This document shows, in pieces, positions 26,758-35,241 of a stretch of 41,612 nucleotides of DNA (its first letter is position 1; every line of letters begins with the position of its first letter). Under the pieces are notes generated by a model. That model worked only from the letters and a program-made list of their open reading frames with translations, searched no databases and was not told where the DNA came from. The stretch is from Lentisphaeria bacterium (GTDB taxonomy: Bacteria > Verrucomicrobiota > Lentisphaeria > Victivallales > UBA1829): positions 1 through 41,612 of the forward strand of contig JAFVSW010000039.1 in the NCBI GenBank assembly GCA_017503545.1, in the 5' to 3' direction. The translations under genes and the position numbers were made by a program.

Positions 26758-28559
26758 TTCTGCACCTCACGGAGTGTAGTTTCAACGATCTGTTTCATTG
26801 CTTTGATGTATTCCGGAGAATCCCAATACGGCATTTTTCCGTCTTGCGGATCGCCCAGCGGGGATCCGGTAAAACATAATACCATTCCTTTTCCATAGGC
26901 GGCTTTTACCAGCAGAGGATCGCTGCCGCTTTTCCAGAGGACTTTTGCCTCTTTCTTGAGCCGCAAACCACGATGATACCAATAAATTGCCGGTTCTTTG
27001 CCCGCAGAAATACCGATCCCCTTGATCAATGTGCCGATATCAAATTTTTCTTTGCCTGCTGCCGGTTGAAGATCAAATGGTTTCCCGGCAACCGGAAGAA
27101 GTGCTTGCAGAATCGCATTGGTTTCGTATCCGCCTGTACCGAATGCGGAAGGTCCGCCGGTGACGATCAGGACACCTCCGTTCTGCACGAAAGATGCCAC
27201 TCTCTGCAAGCACACTTCCATACTGGACAATAATGTATTTCCCATAATCATCACCGAATATTCATCCAGTGTGGAGGCAGGCGGAATCGATTTCATTCCC
27301 GGGGCACTGACCGAATAAATATCGATTTTCCATCCATTGAGAATTTTATCAAAACGGTTGAAATCCGTGTAAAGACCGAAGAAACAAACCGCTTTTTTCT
27401 GCCGTTTGACAGAACCTGCGGCAATGGTGTTGTTCCGTTGTTTTTTTGCCGGTACACTCCGCATGAAATACGGGGAGAATTCCGTCGCCGGAACAGCCTG
27501 CATACGATAACCGTTTTCCACATATTGTTCCGTTGCAAATTTCTGACCGTTCATGATTCCTGTGAAAACCGCGGCACCATGATTTTTCTGTGCCGGATGC
27601 GGAATCTTGACCGTTGCCATATTCCCATTTTTCAAAGTCATTTTTACTGCTTTGGATGCAATGACTTTCCGGTCTTTATCCACAATATCGACTTTCCCTT
27701 CCAACATCCCGTTTGCATAAGGAAGCACGGCAAGGGTCATTTCTTTTTTGCCGGAAACGCTCAAAACGGCAGCAAATTGATCGTTCATCGTTGTGATTGC
27801 GGAAAATCCTTTGACCGGGCGGATCCGGAAGGAAACGCTTTTTGTTGCTCCGGGAGCCAGATACCCGTTATCTATCATGAAACCGGCAACTTTTCCGGCT
27901 CCGGAATAAAAGGCACTGAGCGTATCCCAGTCCGGCAGAAATGCCAAACCGCGCCGTGTGACCGGATCCAGTTTTGCACACCAGCTTTCCACTGCCGCAG
28001 AGATCCACGGGGAAGTTGCGGAGTAAAAATCCAGAAACAAGCCGCTGCCGACAGGGAATGTTCCCATGGACGCGGGAACAAAAATCGGTTCATGCACATT
28101 CTGACGCAACTGATATTCATTGCGTGTTCCCCAGTAGGCGTACCGCAAGCCTTTTGTAATGTTCCGGAATTCCATTTTGACTGTGATTTCCGGAATCGCA
28201 GGGTTGAACGTATAAGTTTTCCGGTATTCCACTCCGGCGAGGTCGATGCCTGCCGATTTGGCATCTAAAATGGTCAGAAGCGTTACCGTATCTTTGGCTG
28301 TTTTTTCCACTTTCCAGCGCAGAGACGGTGCTTTCTTTTCCATCTGGACCGGGGTAAAGACATCGTTTCCTATACGGATCGGTGCTTTTTGCGGCTTGAT
28401 ACCGTTAAAATTCCGGATCAGCAATGCGCCGGAAGAAGAATCAACGGAAATTTTGTTGTTTGCATCTTCCGCCAGTTTGATTTCTGCTCCATACAGGATG
28501 CCGTTTGCAGTTCCCACTAAAAGCAGAAACTGCAAAAACATGTTTTTGAGTTTGATCAT
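26754..28559 (-). CDS. Exported beta-sandwich protein with amidotransferase-like C-terminal domain
   Basis: The 601-residue product has a signal peptide (cut near LYG-AE). Residues about 25-370 are beta-rich with no motif I can name. From about 390 the sequence resembles a class I glutamine-amidotransferase/ThuA-like Rossmann domain of the kind found in some glycoside hydrolases: YSVMIMGNTLLSSM, FVQNGGVLIVTGGPSAFGTGGY and AYGKGMVLCFTGSPLGDP. These domains usually lack the catalytic Cys and act as structural or binding modules. The first domain recalls the large beta-sandwich of GH97- or GH65-like proteins, but no catalytic acids are evident. It is preceded by the pseudopilin gene and overlaps the next gene by four bases. 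Confidence 0.5.
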   Translation of the reverse strand: MIKLKNMFLQFLLLVGTANGILYGAEIKLAEDANNKISVDSSSGALLIRNFNGIKPQKAPIRIGNDVFTPVQMEKKAPSLRWKVEKTAKDTVTLLTILDAKSAGIDLAGVEYRKTYTFNPAIPEITVKMEFRNITKGLRYAYWGTRNEYQLRQNVHEPIFVPASMGTFPVGSGLFLDFYSATSPWISAAVESWCAKLDPVTRRGLAFLPDWDTLSAFYSGAGKVAGFMIDNGYLAPGATKSVSFRIRPVKGFSAITTMNDQFAAVLSVSGKKEMTLAVLPYANGMLEGKVDIVDKDRKVIASKAVKMTLKNGNMATVKIPHPAQKNHGAAVFTGIMNGQKFATEQYVENGYRMQAVPATEFSPYFMRSVPAKKQRNNTIAAGSVKRQKKAVCFFGLYTDFNRFDKILNGWKIDIYSVSAPGMKSIPPASTLDEYSVMIMGNTLLSSMEVCLQRVASFVQNGGVLIVTGGPSAFGTGGYETNAILQALLPVAGKPFDLQPAAGKEKFDIGTLIKGIGISAGKEPAIYWYHRGLRLKKEAKVLWKSGSDPLLVKAAYGKGMVLCFTGSPLGDPQDGKMPYWDSPEYIKAMKQIVETTLREVQK

Positions 28560-28594
28560 ACAATTATTCCTTATGTTAGTTTTTTACGTGATAT

Positions 28595-29395
28595 TCAAAA
28601 TGGATAATTTTTTGCTGTCATAGCATAAGAAGAAGTGGCAGACCACGTCGGTACAGTTCCCAATGTCCCCATTTTCAGCGACTTTACTGAACCATCGACA
28701 AAACCGAAGTTGGCACGGTTGGAATGGCAGAAGGAGACCCGGGTACTTAGTGCATCCGGCGTCATAGGCGTTGCATTGGAGATCCCATCCCACGGATTGG
28801 GACTGGATGCCATTTTATCTGCAATCATAAAATGTTGTGACGGATTTTTGATTTTTGTTACGCGGGCAAATGCCTGACTGGAAAAAGAAACCGGTGACGG
28901 CACATAATAACCGCCCGTCAAAAAGCGATTGTAACCATAAGAACCCATGCGTTCAAACAGATAAGTCCCGTTTGAAGCAAGCGGTTCTCTCAAAGTCGGA
29001 AAACGCTGTACAAACGCATAATGGGACGGACATGGCAAGGTACAATAATTTACAATGTTCTTTTTCGGCGAGCCGCTCATATATTTCAGCGGAATCAATA
29101 CGCGAATCCCTGTCGCTTTCCCCCACATCCAACTGTAATCGGCATACTGAACATCATCACCTAACGGAAGAAGATCATTGTAATCATGACTGTAATTCAA
29201 GGCTGCCAGACAGAATGTTTTGACATTATTCACACACTGTGTGGTGTTGCCTTGTTCTTTGACTTTACCCAATGCCGGCAGAAGCATGGATGCCAGAATC
29301 GCAATGATCGCAATTACAACCAACAGTTCGATCAATGTGAAACGTTTGCAGAAAAACCTGAGATTTGCAGTGCGCCATTTTTGCTGTTTTTTCAT
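28595..29395 (-). CDS. Pseudopilin-like protein with H-X9-DG motif
   Basis: The 266-residue product has a type IV prepilin leader: a basic N-terminus, then [25 protein letters not shown], with Glu five residues after the cut as required for assembly. The residue before the cut is Arg, not the usual Gly or Ala. Near the C-terminus, [12 protein letters not shown] is an exact H-X9-DG motif, the mark of DUF1559-type pseudopilins that are greatly expanded in Planctomycetes and Lentisphaerae. GGAGG lies about five bases before the ATG, and a 17-base-spaced promoter lies about 40-70 bases upstream. As first gene of a secreted glycan-degradation operon it may help present or export those proteins, perhaps through the pilus-like machine at 823-11904. 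That link is inference. Confidence 0.88.
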   Translation of the reverse strand: MKKQQKWRTANLRFFCKRFTLIELLVVIAIIAILASMLLPALGKVKEQGNTTQCVNNVKTFCLAALNYSHDYNDLLPLGDDVQYADYSWMWGKATGIRVLIPLKYMSGSPKKNIVNYCTLPCPSHYAFVQRFPTLREPLASNGTYLFERMGSYGYNRFLTGGYYVPSPVSFSSQAFARVTKIKNPSQHFMIADKMASSPNPWDGISNATPMTPDALSTRVSFCHSNRANFGFVDGSVKSLKMGTLGTVPTWSATSSYAMTAKNYPF

Positions 29396-29439
29396 TCGTT
29401 ACCTCCGTAAAATTATATTGAAATAAATGATCTGTTCCT

Positions 29440-29468
29440 AATTTAAATCAAAAATAAATTTTTTTCAA
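29440..29468 (-). promoter_or_regulatory. Promoter of the exported glycan-degradation operon
   Basis: On the minus strand TTGAAA (29468-29463) and TAAATT (29445-29440) are spaced by 17 bases, giving a start near 29433, about 40 bases before the pseudopilin ATG. The region 29396-29683 otherwise holds no gene; it is AT-rich, with a small perfect hairpin at 29580-29597 (GAAAAAC with GTTTTTC) that could be a weak end signal for the MFS gene. Confidence 0.6.
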
Positions 29469-29683
29469 GAAATAATTTGTCGATTTTGATTCAATTTTTG
29501 TAGATTTTAAAAAAAATACTTCTCAACCGGTATTTTGGCATTAAATTTATCAAAAATATCACCGGAAACGCAACATCCGGAAAAACTCAGGTTTTTCGAT
29601 TCATCCATGAATATTTGGACGGTACGTAACGCTGAACTTGATTTTATGGTACAAATGCTTCAGAGATATTTTTTATACGCGAT

Positions 29684-30949
29684 TCAGTTTTTCAGGTCAT
29701 TGCCTGTGGCATCCGGATTTACAATATATTCTTTCCGCATCGCATGAAATGTCGGAATCAATAAGGGGATCATTATGAATAACATAATGGCGGCAATTAT
29801 ATAAATGCCGCGGACACCGGAGAAAAAGGCGATCCCGCCGCCCAGTAAGGAACAGATAATCCCCCCCGCCGTACTGAGACTGCCGGACCAGCCGAAATAC
29901 GTTCCGCGTAATTCCGGTTTGGTAATCTTGGTCAGCATCAACTGAAGGACCGGCTGCACACCGCCGGTCGCAAGCGCAGCAAAGAATCGTGCGGCGATCA
30001 ACATACTGATATTGAGAGAAAACGCCATTGCCATTGTTGCGGCACCGCCGAAAATCAGGATGGGTAACAGTAATTTGCGCGGTGCCATGCGATCACAAAG
30101 CCATCCGATCAGGATACCGGAGAAGAATCCGCCCAGCGAAGCGGCGGCACTGACAATACCGGTATAAAATGCCACTTCTTTGAATTCGGAATGGACCAAT
30201 TCCATCAGCATAGCCATGTAGGGCTGAACAAGACGGAATGAGATGCCGAAAATCAGGATCATGACAAAGATCCAAAGCACTGCCGGGGTCATTATATCCT
30301 TGAATTTGTAAGGGGATTTGCTGCGTTGTTTTTTTACCAGTTTTATACTGAAATCTTCTTTTGCATAAAATTGAATCAGTAAGGCACTGACTAGATAGAT
30401 TCCGCCGCAAGTGAAGAACGCAACGGTATATCCGTAATAATGAACCAACACTCCGCCAAGCAGATAACCCAACATGTTCCCGGCGGAAGTGGCTGTACTC
30501 AATACACCTAGCACAAAACCGTGTTTTTCTGCCGGTGTCGTAGAGACCAGCAGGGTTTGTGCCGGGTTGACCGTTCCCGAGAAAAACGAACAGACGAACC
30601 GGACCAATGCCAACACCCAGAAATTGGGAGCCAGAGCCAAAAGGGGATAAAACAACGCGGCGGCATAACTGGCACGCAACAACATGAGTTTCCGCCCGAA
30701 CCGGTCAGCCAGCATTCCCCAAACCGTGGTTGCGATACAAAGACTGGTCATTCCCGCCAGATAATAAATGGAGACATAAAGTCCGCGTATATTATCATCG
30801 GCGATATGCAGATTTTCCTTGAGCAGCAGCGGGATAAATGGCATACAACAGCCGAACCCGACCATCGCAAGAAATTGGGAAAACCAAATCACCACAAGAT
30901 TCGTTTTCCAGTTTATGGGCGAAGACGGCAATGCTGCGGGGGCTTCCAT
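29684..30949 (-). CDS. Major facilitator superfamily transporter
   Basis: The 421-residue product has about 12 hydrophobic helices in two sets of six with a basic central loop (KKQRSKSPYKFKD, about 205-217). The MFS motif A-like loop between helices 2 and 3 reads WGMLADRFGRKLMLL (about 78-92), with a weaker copy GWLCDRMAPRKLLLP in the second half. The overall pattern is MdtG/TetA-like proton antiport. Sugar-linked neighbours on the same strand could mean sugar or sugar-derivative movement instead. AAAGGA precedes the ATG. Its own promoter lies inside the short gap after the oxidoreductase gene and carries a long palindrome over the -10 box, so it is probably under repressor control. Confidence 0.8.
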   Translation of the reverse strand: MEAPAALPSSPINWKTNLVVIWFSQFLAMVGFGCCMPFIPLLLKENLHIADDNIRGLYVSIYYLAGMTSLCIATTVWGMLADRFGRKLMLLRASYAAALFYPLLALAPNFWVLALVRFVCSFFSGTVNPAQTLLVSTTPAEKHGFVLGVLSTATSAGNMLGYLLGGVLVHYYGYTVAFFTCGGIYLVSALLIQFYAKEDFSIKLVKKQRSKSPYKFKDIMTPAVLWIFVMILIFGISFRLVQPYMAMLMELVHSEFKEVAFYTGIVSAAASLGGFFSGILIGWLCDRMAPRKLLLPILIFGGAATMAMAFSLNISMLIAARFFAALATGGVQPVLQLMLTKITKPELRGTYFGWSGSLSTAGGIICSLLGGGIAFFSGVRGIYIIAAIMLFIMIPLLIPTFHAMRKEYIVNPDATGNDLKN

Positions 30950-30977
30950 GAGTCAAAAAATCCTTTGTAAAACAAAA

Positions 30978-31019
30978 ATAAGCGGTACAATAATATACCG
31001 CTTATCAGAAAAATGTCAA
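30978..31019 (-). promoter_or_regulatory. MFS promoter with 28-base palindrome over the -10 element
   Basis: On the minus strand TTGACA (31019-31014) is followed 16 bases later by TATATT (30997-30992). A perfect 10-base inverted repeat, ATAAGCGGTA and TACCGCTTAT with an 8-base centre (30978-31005), spans the spacer, the -10 and the start site. This is where a repressor would block polymerase. The hairpin is followed by a T-rich stretch on the minus strand, so it may also terminate the upstream oxidoreductase transcript. Confidence 0.6.
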
Positions 31020-31031
31020 GTCATGACAATC

Positions 31032-32171
31032 TTAAAATTCTGTGGACCAATCAGAATCCCAGGGATAAGTCATACGCAATCTTTCGCCTTTGCGTTTGGA
31101 AGATTCTTCCGCAAAAATACCGGGCAATGTCATGCGTAATCCTTCCCGCAGAGAAATGGGATATTCCGCATCTCCGTTCAAATAGGCAGTGAACATGTGA
31201 TCCATCAACGCATAATCCGCGCCGCCGTGACCGGATGCTTTCGGATTGTATATGTATTCATTCGCCATCATTCCGGATGGCAGAATGGTAAAATCATGTG
31301 CGCCGTACAAGTCATCGGAACGGAACCGGGTCACTGCCGGGTATTGCGCACCGCGGGAATCAAGGCGTTCATAATAACCTTTTGTCCCGAACACGCGGTA
31401 GGAATGGGAACCGATCCCGGCACGGCATTTGCCGTTACGGAGCAAACGGATGGTCACGCCGGATTCTGTTTGGAACAAGGCGGCGGACATATTATCTTTC
31501 TGGGAATCATCGTCAAAATGGTTGCCGGTCCCCATGCAGACAACATAGCGCAGATCTTCTTCCATAATCCGGAGGAGGGGGCCGAGGGAGTGTGTGCAAT
31601 AGCGGATGGGACAGAGCAATTTGCGCCACGGACTGTGTACAGTGAGTTCTTTACTTTCCACTGTATTGAGGGAAGAATGGATATATTCGGCTTCCATGTA
31701 ATAGGGTTTGCCGAGAAGTCCTTTCTGATAAAGATCCACAAGCGCATTGATGAATCCCCATTCATTTGGGTTTGCGCCGGTCATGAGTTTGCCTTTGGAT
31801 GCCTGTTCGGCTTTCCAGAGTGCATCGGCTTCTTTGAGATTGGCAACGGAAGGGATATCGGAAAACACATCCATGTTCCGGTTCAATGCTTCAATACAGA
31901 AAGAGGCATGAACATCGGCGCCGGTTTCCACCATAACGATATCTATTTTGCAATGATCGAGCATTTCAATATAATTTTCATAAAACACAGCATTGGGAAG
32001 TATTTCCTTCATTGGCTTCTGCTGAAGCCATTGTGTTTCATGCCACAAAACGGGATCGGAATCGCACGCCGCCACCACAGTTGCACAATGATCAAACGCA
32101 TCCTGAACCAATCGCGCCATATGTCTGCCGCGATGCCCCAGTCCTACAACACCTACACGAATTTTTTCCAT
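31032..32171 (-). CDS. Gfo/Idh/MocA-family oxidoreductase
   Basis: The family comprises NAD(P)-dependent sugar dehydrogenases and related enzymes. The 379-residue product begins with the Rossmann motif VGVVGLGHRGRH (about 5-16) and has a family C-terminal alpha/beta domain including RYCTHSLGPLLRI (about 190-202) with a conserved His. The usual EKP motif, whose Lys takes part in catalysis, reads SDIP here (in DVFSDIPSVANLKEADAL, about 136-153), a variant like the SEVP seen in other PVC members. Chemistry may therefore differ from a standard dehydrogenase. No signal peptide is present, so it is cytoplasmic. The promoter region upstream has two direct repeats 21 bases apart. Confidence 0.82.
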   Translation of the reverse strand: MEKIRVGVVGLGHRGRHMARLVQDAFDHCATVVAACDSDPVLWHETQWLQQKPMKEILPNAVFYENYIEMLDHCKIDIVMVETGADVHASFCIEALNRNMDVFSDIPSVANLKEADALWKAEQASKGKLMTGANPNEWGFINALVDLYQKGLLGKPYYMEAEYIHSSLNTVESKELTVHSPWRKLLCPIRYCTHSLGPLLRIMEEDLRYVVCMGTGNHFDDDSQKDNMSAALFQTESGVTIRLLRNGKCRAGIGSHSYRVFGTKGYYERLDSRGAQYPAVTRFRSDDLYGAHDFTILPSGMMANEYIYNPKASGHGGADYALMDHMFTAYLNGDAEYPISLREGLRMTLPGIFAEESSKRKGERLRMTYPWDSDWSTEF

Positions 32172-32234
32172 AAGCCAGCACCTTTGTTGAAATTACCTCA
32201 TGAAAATAATGATTTTTCGAAAGAACTGATAATA

Positions 32235-32262
32235 ATATATTGATATTTTTAACTTTTGCAAT
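32235..32262 (-). promoter_or_regulatory. Candidate promoter of the oxidoreductase gene
   Basis: On the minus strand TTGCAA (32262-32257) and TATATT (32240-32235) are spaced by 16 bases, about 65 bases before the ATG. The weak -35 box together with upstream direct repeats fits an activated promoter. Confidence 0.4.
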
Positions 32263-32278
32263 ACAGTCAAATGAAATA

Positions 32279-32313
32279 AAGTAAAACAAATGAGCCAAAA
32301 AGTAAAACAAATA
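32279..32313. repeat. Two 14-base direct repeats 21 bases apart
   Basis: AAAGTAAAACAAAT occurs at 32279-32292 and again at 32300-32313, identical and exactly 21 bases (two helical turns) apart, ending 17 bases upstream of the oxidoreductase -35 box. This is the geometry of an AraC-family binding site. The rest of the 272-base gap 32172-32443 holds no gene; a small hairpin near 32369-32391 may mark the end of the acetyltransferase transcript. Confidence 0.6.
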
Positions 32314-32443
32314 TGCACTTGAGTGCGGATAAAACGTCGAACTACCGAAACACTGTCAACGTGGTGGCAATGACATTTCCGGGAAATCATTGCATTGGCG
32401 AATATGTCATTCCGTGCCGGAACGCCATATCCGTCAATGCCGG

Positions 32444-33037
32444 TCAGGATTCCGGCAATTTATATTTTTCTTTATCGGCAGCGGTCAATTTCCGTATCAC
32501 CCGGCAGGGATTTCCCGCCGCTAATACTCCGGACGGAATATCTTTCGTCACCACGCTGCCCGCACCGATCACAGTCCCATCCCCAATGGTCACGCCGGGC
32601 AGGACCACGGTATGTCCCCCAATCCATACGTTATTACCAACGTGAATGGGGAACGCATATTCCAAGCCGCTGTTCCGTTGTTCGATATCAAACGGGTGGC
32701 CGGCAGTATAGAAACCGCAATCGGGCGCAATGAATACATTATTGCCGAAAATGACTTTGGCATTGTCCAGAATCACACAATTGTGATTGGCGTAAAAGTT
32801 TTCCCCGATCTCAATATTATAACCGAAACCGCAGAGAAACGGCGGTTCAATGTAAAATTTCTCCGGCGTTTTTGCCAATAATTTCCGGTATACAGCATGA
32901 CGTTCTGCCACCCGGCGTGGCGGCAGATGATTTGCTTCATAACAAAGATCCATTGCTTTTAAATGATCTTCCCCGATTTCGGGGTCATTATTGGCATCGT
33001 AAAGATATCCTGCCTGCGCTTTTTCCTTTTCCGTCAT
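32444..33037 (-). CDS. Maa/LacA-type sugar O-acetyltransferase
   Basis: The 197-residue product belongs to the hexapeptide-repeat acetyltransferases that move acetyl from acetyl-CoA to a sugar hydroxyl. It has the Maa N-terminal helical domain (GYLYDANNDPEIGEDHLKA), then left-handed beta-helix repeats (IEIGENFYANHNCVILDNAKVIFGNNVFIAP) with the catalytic His in TAGHPFD (about 113-119), and IHVGNNVWIGGHTVVLPGVTIGDGTVIGAGSVVTKDIP at the C-terminus. It is full length for the family. Its ATG overlaps the stop of the GH5-like gene as ATGA, implying coupling. It probably acetylates a sugar released by, or taken up with, that enzyme's product. Confidence 0.92.
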   Translation of the reverse strand: MTEKEKAQAGYLYDANNDPEIGEDHLKAMDLCYEANHLPPRRVAERHAVYRKLLAKTPEKFYIEPPFLCGFGYNIEIGENFYANHNCVILDNAKVIFGNNVFIAPDCGFYTAGHPFDIEQRNSGLEYAFPIHVGNNVWIGGHTVVLPGVTIGDGTVIGAGSVVTKDIPSGVLAAGNPCRVIRKLTAADKEKYKLPES

Positions 33038-34854
33038 ACGAACTCCAGTTTGACCGCATTGGCATCCAGATCTTCCACCGGATAATCTGCGTAATTGATA
33101 CGGATCTTCAAGGTTCTGCCATCGTCAAAGCAATGCGTTGTCACGCCGATTTCAGGAGCTTTTTCCGGGCAGGCAATACCGGCAAGAACAGCAGCTTTGC
33201 GGTACAGCAGATAATATCCGTTATCGAAACTCAATTCTGCGGTTTCCGGGGCAACGTTCAAGTAGATCAATTGTCCTTTGCCATAATTGCGGCGGATCAT
33301 CTGGGGATTTCCTGCGGTATCTTTTGCCAATACATCGCAATCAAGGGCTTTCAATACTCTGCCGCAAGCGCGTGTGATTTTGTAATCACGCTCAATACCA
33401 TCCGCACGGAATTCCACCGTTTCCGGAATTTCCGTACAATAATCCACAGCACAACCGAAAACAGGAACAAAGGGCTGCAGCATACCGGTGGAGGCAGTCA
33501 CAAACACCGTTGCGCCTTCTTCCGCTTTCTTCAGCAGCATTTGATATTTGTGATAATTCATGACATTATATCCGGTAATCGCAGGCACAATATAAAATTT
33601 GCTGTCCGGCAATTCATCCACAGCGGCAATATTGCAATATTCGACTTCGAATCCGGCACCTTTACTCATCATAAAGGAACTGTAAACCGTTTTCCACGAA
33701 TCCCCTTCTTCCGTCATAATCACTACGGCATCAATTTTCCGCGGCGGCAATTCTTTGAAATCGAGTGCAGCAAGATCCGCACGGAATTTTTTCATCGCTT
33801 TTGCTGCACCGGAAGGTGTCCGGTCAGATTTTATTGCCCCCAATTCCCGTTCCATGGCATTCCAGCGGTACGGATATTGCTGCGGACAGCGGTCAAAGGA
33901 GAATCCGCACCACCAGAGGACAGAATTCAGACCGTGTGCCCAGGCAGAATACAGGACATTATAAAGATAACTTTCCGTTCTTTCTTCACAGAGATAGCCG
34001 GGACCGAAAGCACCGATTTCTTCCACAAAAGCGGGTTTTCCGGAACCGCCGGCATAATACAGCGTTTCCGCCGTTGCATGATAAATCGCAGGAATGGTAT
34101 TCAACGCACTCTGTCCGCAATGGGGTGTAAAGGCAGGATAAGGATGAGTCGTCAAAGCATCATAGAGTTCCCCTTGCATCATGCAGTTCCAACGTTTCAG
34201 CGGGTCAATGGAAGCACCGTGCATACCGGTGTAAATGGGGCGTGCCGGGTCCGCAAGTTTGACGGTGGATGCAATCATATTCAGCCAATTCCAACTGACC
34301 GTGACAGAGGGAGATTCAGAAAGGCAGTTACATTCGTTCCCGGGTTCCCATGCCGCAATGGCGTTATGATCTTTCAGGGCATTGACAAAGCCGCGGATAA
34401 AGAGTGTTTCCAATTTCAACGCATCGGGATCCGTGAACAGATTTTTGCCATTGAGTGCAGGCGGAATGAACAATGCACCGCTCATCCAACCGGTCAATAA
34501 TGCAACAATGAGTTTGATATCGTACTTTTCCGCAAGATCGGCGACCTGCCGGAAACGTTGGATCATGATTTCACTCAATCCATAGTGTTCCAATCCTTTT
34601 GCGGGGAGCGGTCTTCCATCGGTAAACGTCAATTCATATTGTTCACCGTTACAGCGGCAAGCGAACTGTACAGGCTGGAAATCGGACCAGAGGGGGAAGA
34701 TACGCACGGTATTCATACCGGCATTTTTCATCGCGATAAAGTCTTTTTCGACTTCATCAAGATCCCATTCGTGCCACATACTGATACCGGCATGAGAAGC
34801 CCAATAATTGCAACCGACAGAAAAATCCGAAAATCCGGGGAGAAAAGCACTCAT
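33034..34854 (-). CDS. GH5-like (clan GH-A) glycoside hydrolase
   Basis: The 606-residue product lacks a signal peptide. An N-terminal TIM barrel shows clan GH-A features: NAGMNTVRIFPLWSDFQP (about 43-60), the acid/base pair in WEPGNE (about 168-173), THPYPAF, and a nucleophile candidate in FVEEIGAFG (about 272-280), followed by VLWWCGFSFD. The C-terminal 230 residues form a Rossmann-like, amidotransferase-type region (AVVIMTEEGDSWKT, ATVFVTASTGM) and a beta end domain, as in beta-galactosidase- or mannosidase-like members. The ATG at 34854 has GAGG eight bases upstream; an earlier start 20 codons up lacks a ribosome site. With no export signal it should act on imported oligosaccharides, possibly mannosides or galactosides. 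It is coupled to the acetyltransferase gene. Confidence 0.7.
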   Translation of the reverse strand: MSAFLPGFSDFSVGCNYWASHAGISMWHEWDLDEVEKDFIAMKNAGMNTVRIFPLWSDFQPVQFACRCNGEQYELTFTDGRPLPAKGLEHYGLSEIMIQRFRQVADLAEKYDIKLIVALLTGWMSGALFIPPALNGKNLFTDPDALKLETLFIRGFVNALKDHNAIAAWEPGNECNCLSESPSVTVSWNWLNMIASTVKLADPARPIYTGMHGASIDPLKRWNCMMQGELYDALTTHPYPAFTPHCGQSALNTIPAIYHATAETLYYAGGSGKPAFVEEIGAFGPGYLCEERTESYLYNVLYSAWAHGLNSVLWWCGFSFDRCPQQYPYRWNAMERELGAIKSDRTPSGAAKAMKKFRADLAALDFKELPPRKIDAVVIMTEEGDSWKTVYSSFMMSKGAGFEVEYCNIAAVDELPDSKFYIVPAITGYNVMNYHKYQMLLKKAEEGATVFVTASTGMLQPFVPVFGCAVDYCTEIPETVEFRADGIERDYKITRACGRVLKALDCDVLAKDTAGNPQMIRRNYGKGQLIYLNVAPETAELSFDNGYYLLYRKAAVLAGIACPEKAPEIGVTTHCFDDGRTLKIRINYADYPVEDLDANAVKLEFV

Positions 34855-35157
34855 GATTTCAACCTCATTACTGTTTTTTAATGTACATTCGATTCCATTA
34901 AGATATATCCACAATGCGAAAAATCAATCCGGAAATGCAATAAAAAGTCAAAATCTTTTCTGTGATTGAAATAAAAGATATCATCATAAGCGATTCGGAT
35001 AAAAATAAAATCGAATTCAGTCTTGTTTTTTTACGATATTCCTGTAAATTTAGAGTAGAAGAGGTAATTTCAAAAGTCTTCAAAAATGGATATGGATTTG
35101 GGATTGGACAACATTATCCGGAAACAACAAAACAATCAATAACAACATACTAACATA

Positions 35158-35199
35158 GAGGAGTAAAAAATGAAAAAAACAATTCTTTTCACCGCCTGA
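35158..35199 (+). pseudogene. Truncated 5' end of an exported-protein gene (nine codons)
   Basis: A perfect ribosome site GAGGAG (35158-35163) lies six bases before ATG 35170, which opens MKKTILFTA and then meets TGA at 35197. Lys-Lys followed by hydrophobic residues is a typical signal-peptide start. The frame ends exactly where an IS3-family-like terminal sequence starts, so the rest of the gene seems to have been lost by insertion and deletion. A functional leader peptide is the alternative. The region 34855-35157 before it has no other credible gene; a loose promoter pair TTGTTT/TAAATT lies near 35023-35050. Confidence 0.45.
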
Positions 35200-35241
35200 A
35201 GTGCACCTCAAAGGTTGTGTCCAACTTTTGGGGTCACATCA
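35197..35241. mobile_element. IS3-family-like terminal remnant
   Basis: TGTCCAACTTTTGGGGTCA (35218-35236) and its flanks match the terminal inverted repeat type of IS3/IS150-group elements (TG...CCCCAAAAGTTGGACA read on the other strand). The preceding TGAAGTGCACC-TCAAAGGTTG is an imperfect inverted copy, so two ends appear joined tail to tail with no transposase between. It could also be just the right end of a deleted element. The following 35242-35393 shows no gene. Confidence 0.5.

Noticed and set aside
32872..34500. Plus-strand open frame of 542 codons opposite the GH5-like gene
   Set aside because: The opposite strand encodes a glycoside hydrolase with clear catalytic motifs and a coupled downstream gene; the antisense product has no motif.
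34962..35153. Possible 63-residue plus-strand gene before the truncated gene
   Set aside because: It has no good ribosome site and no similarity I can name; it more likely forms part of the leader and promoter region of the broken gene.
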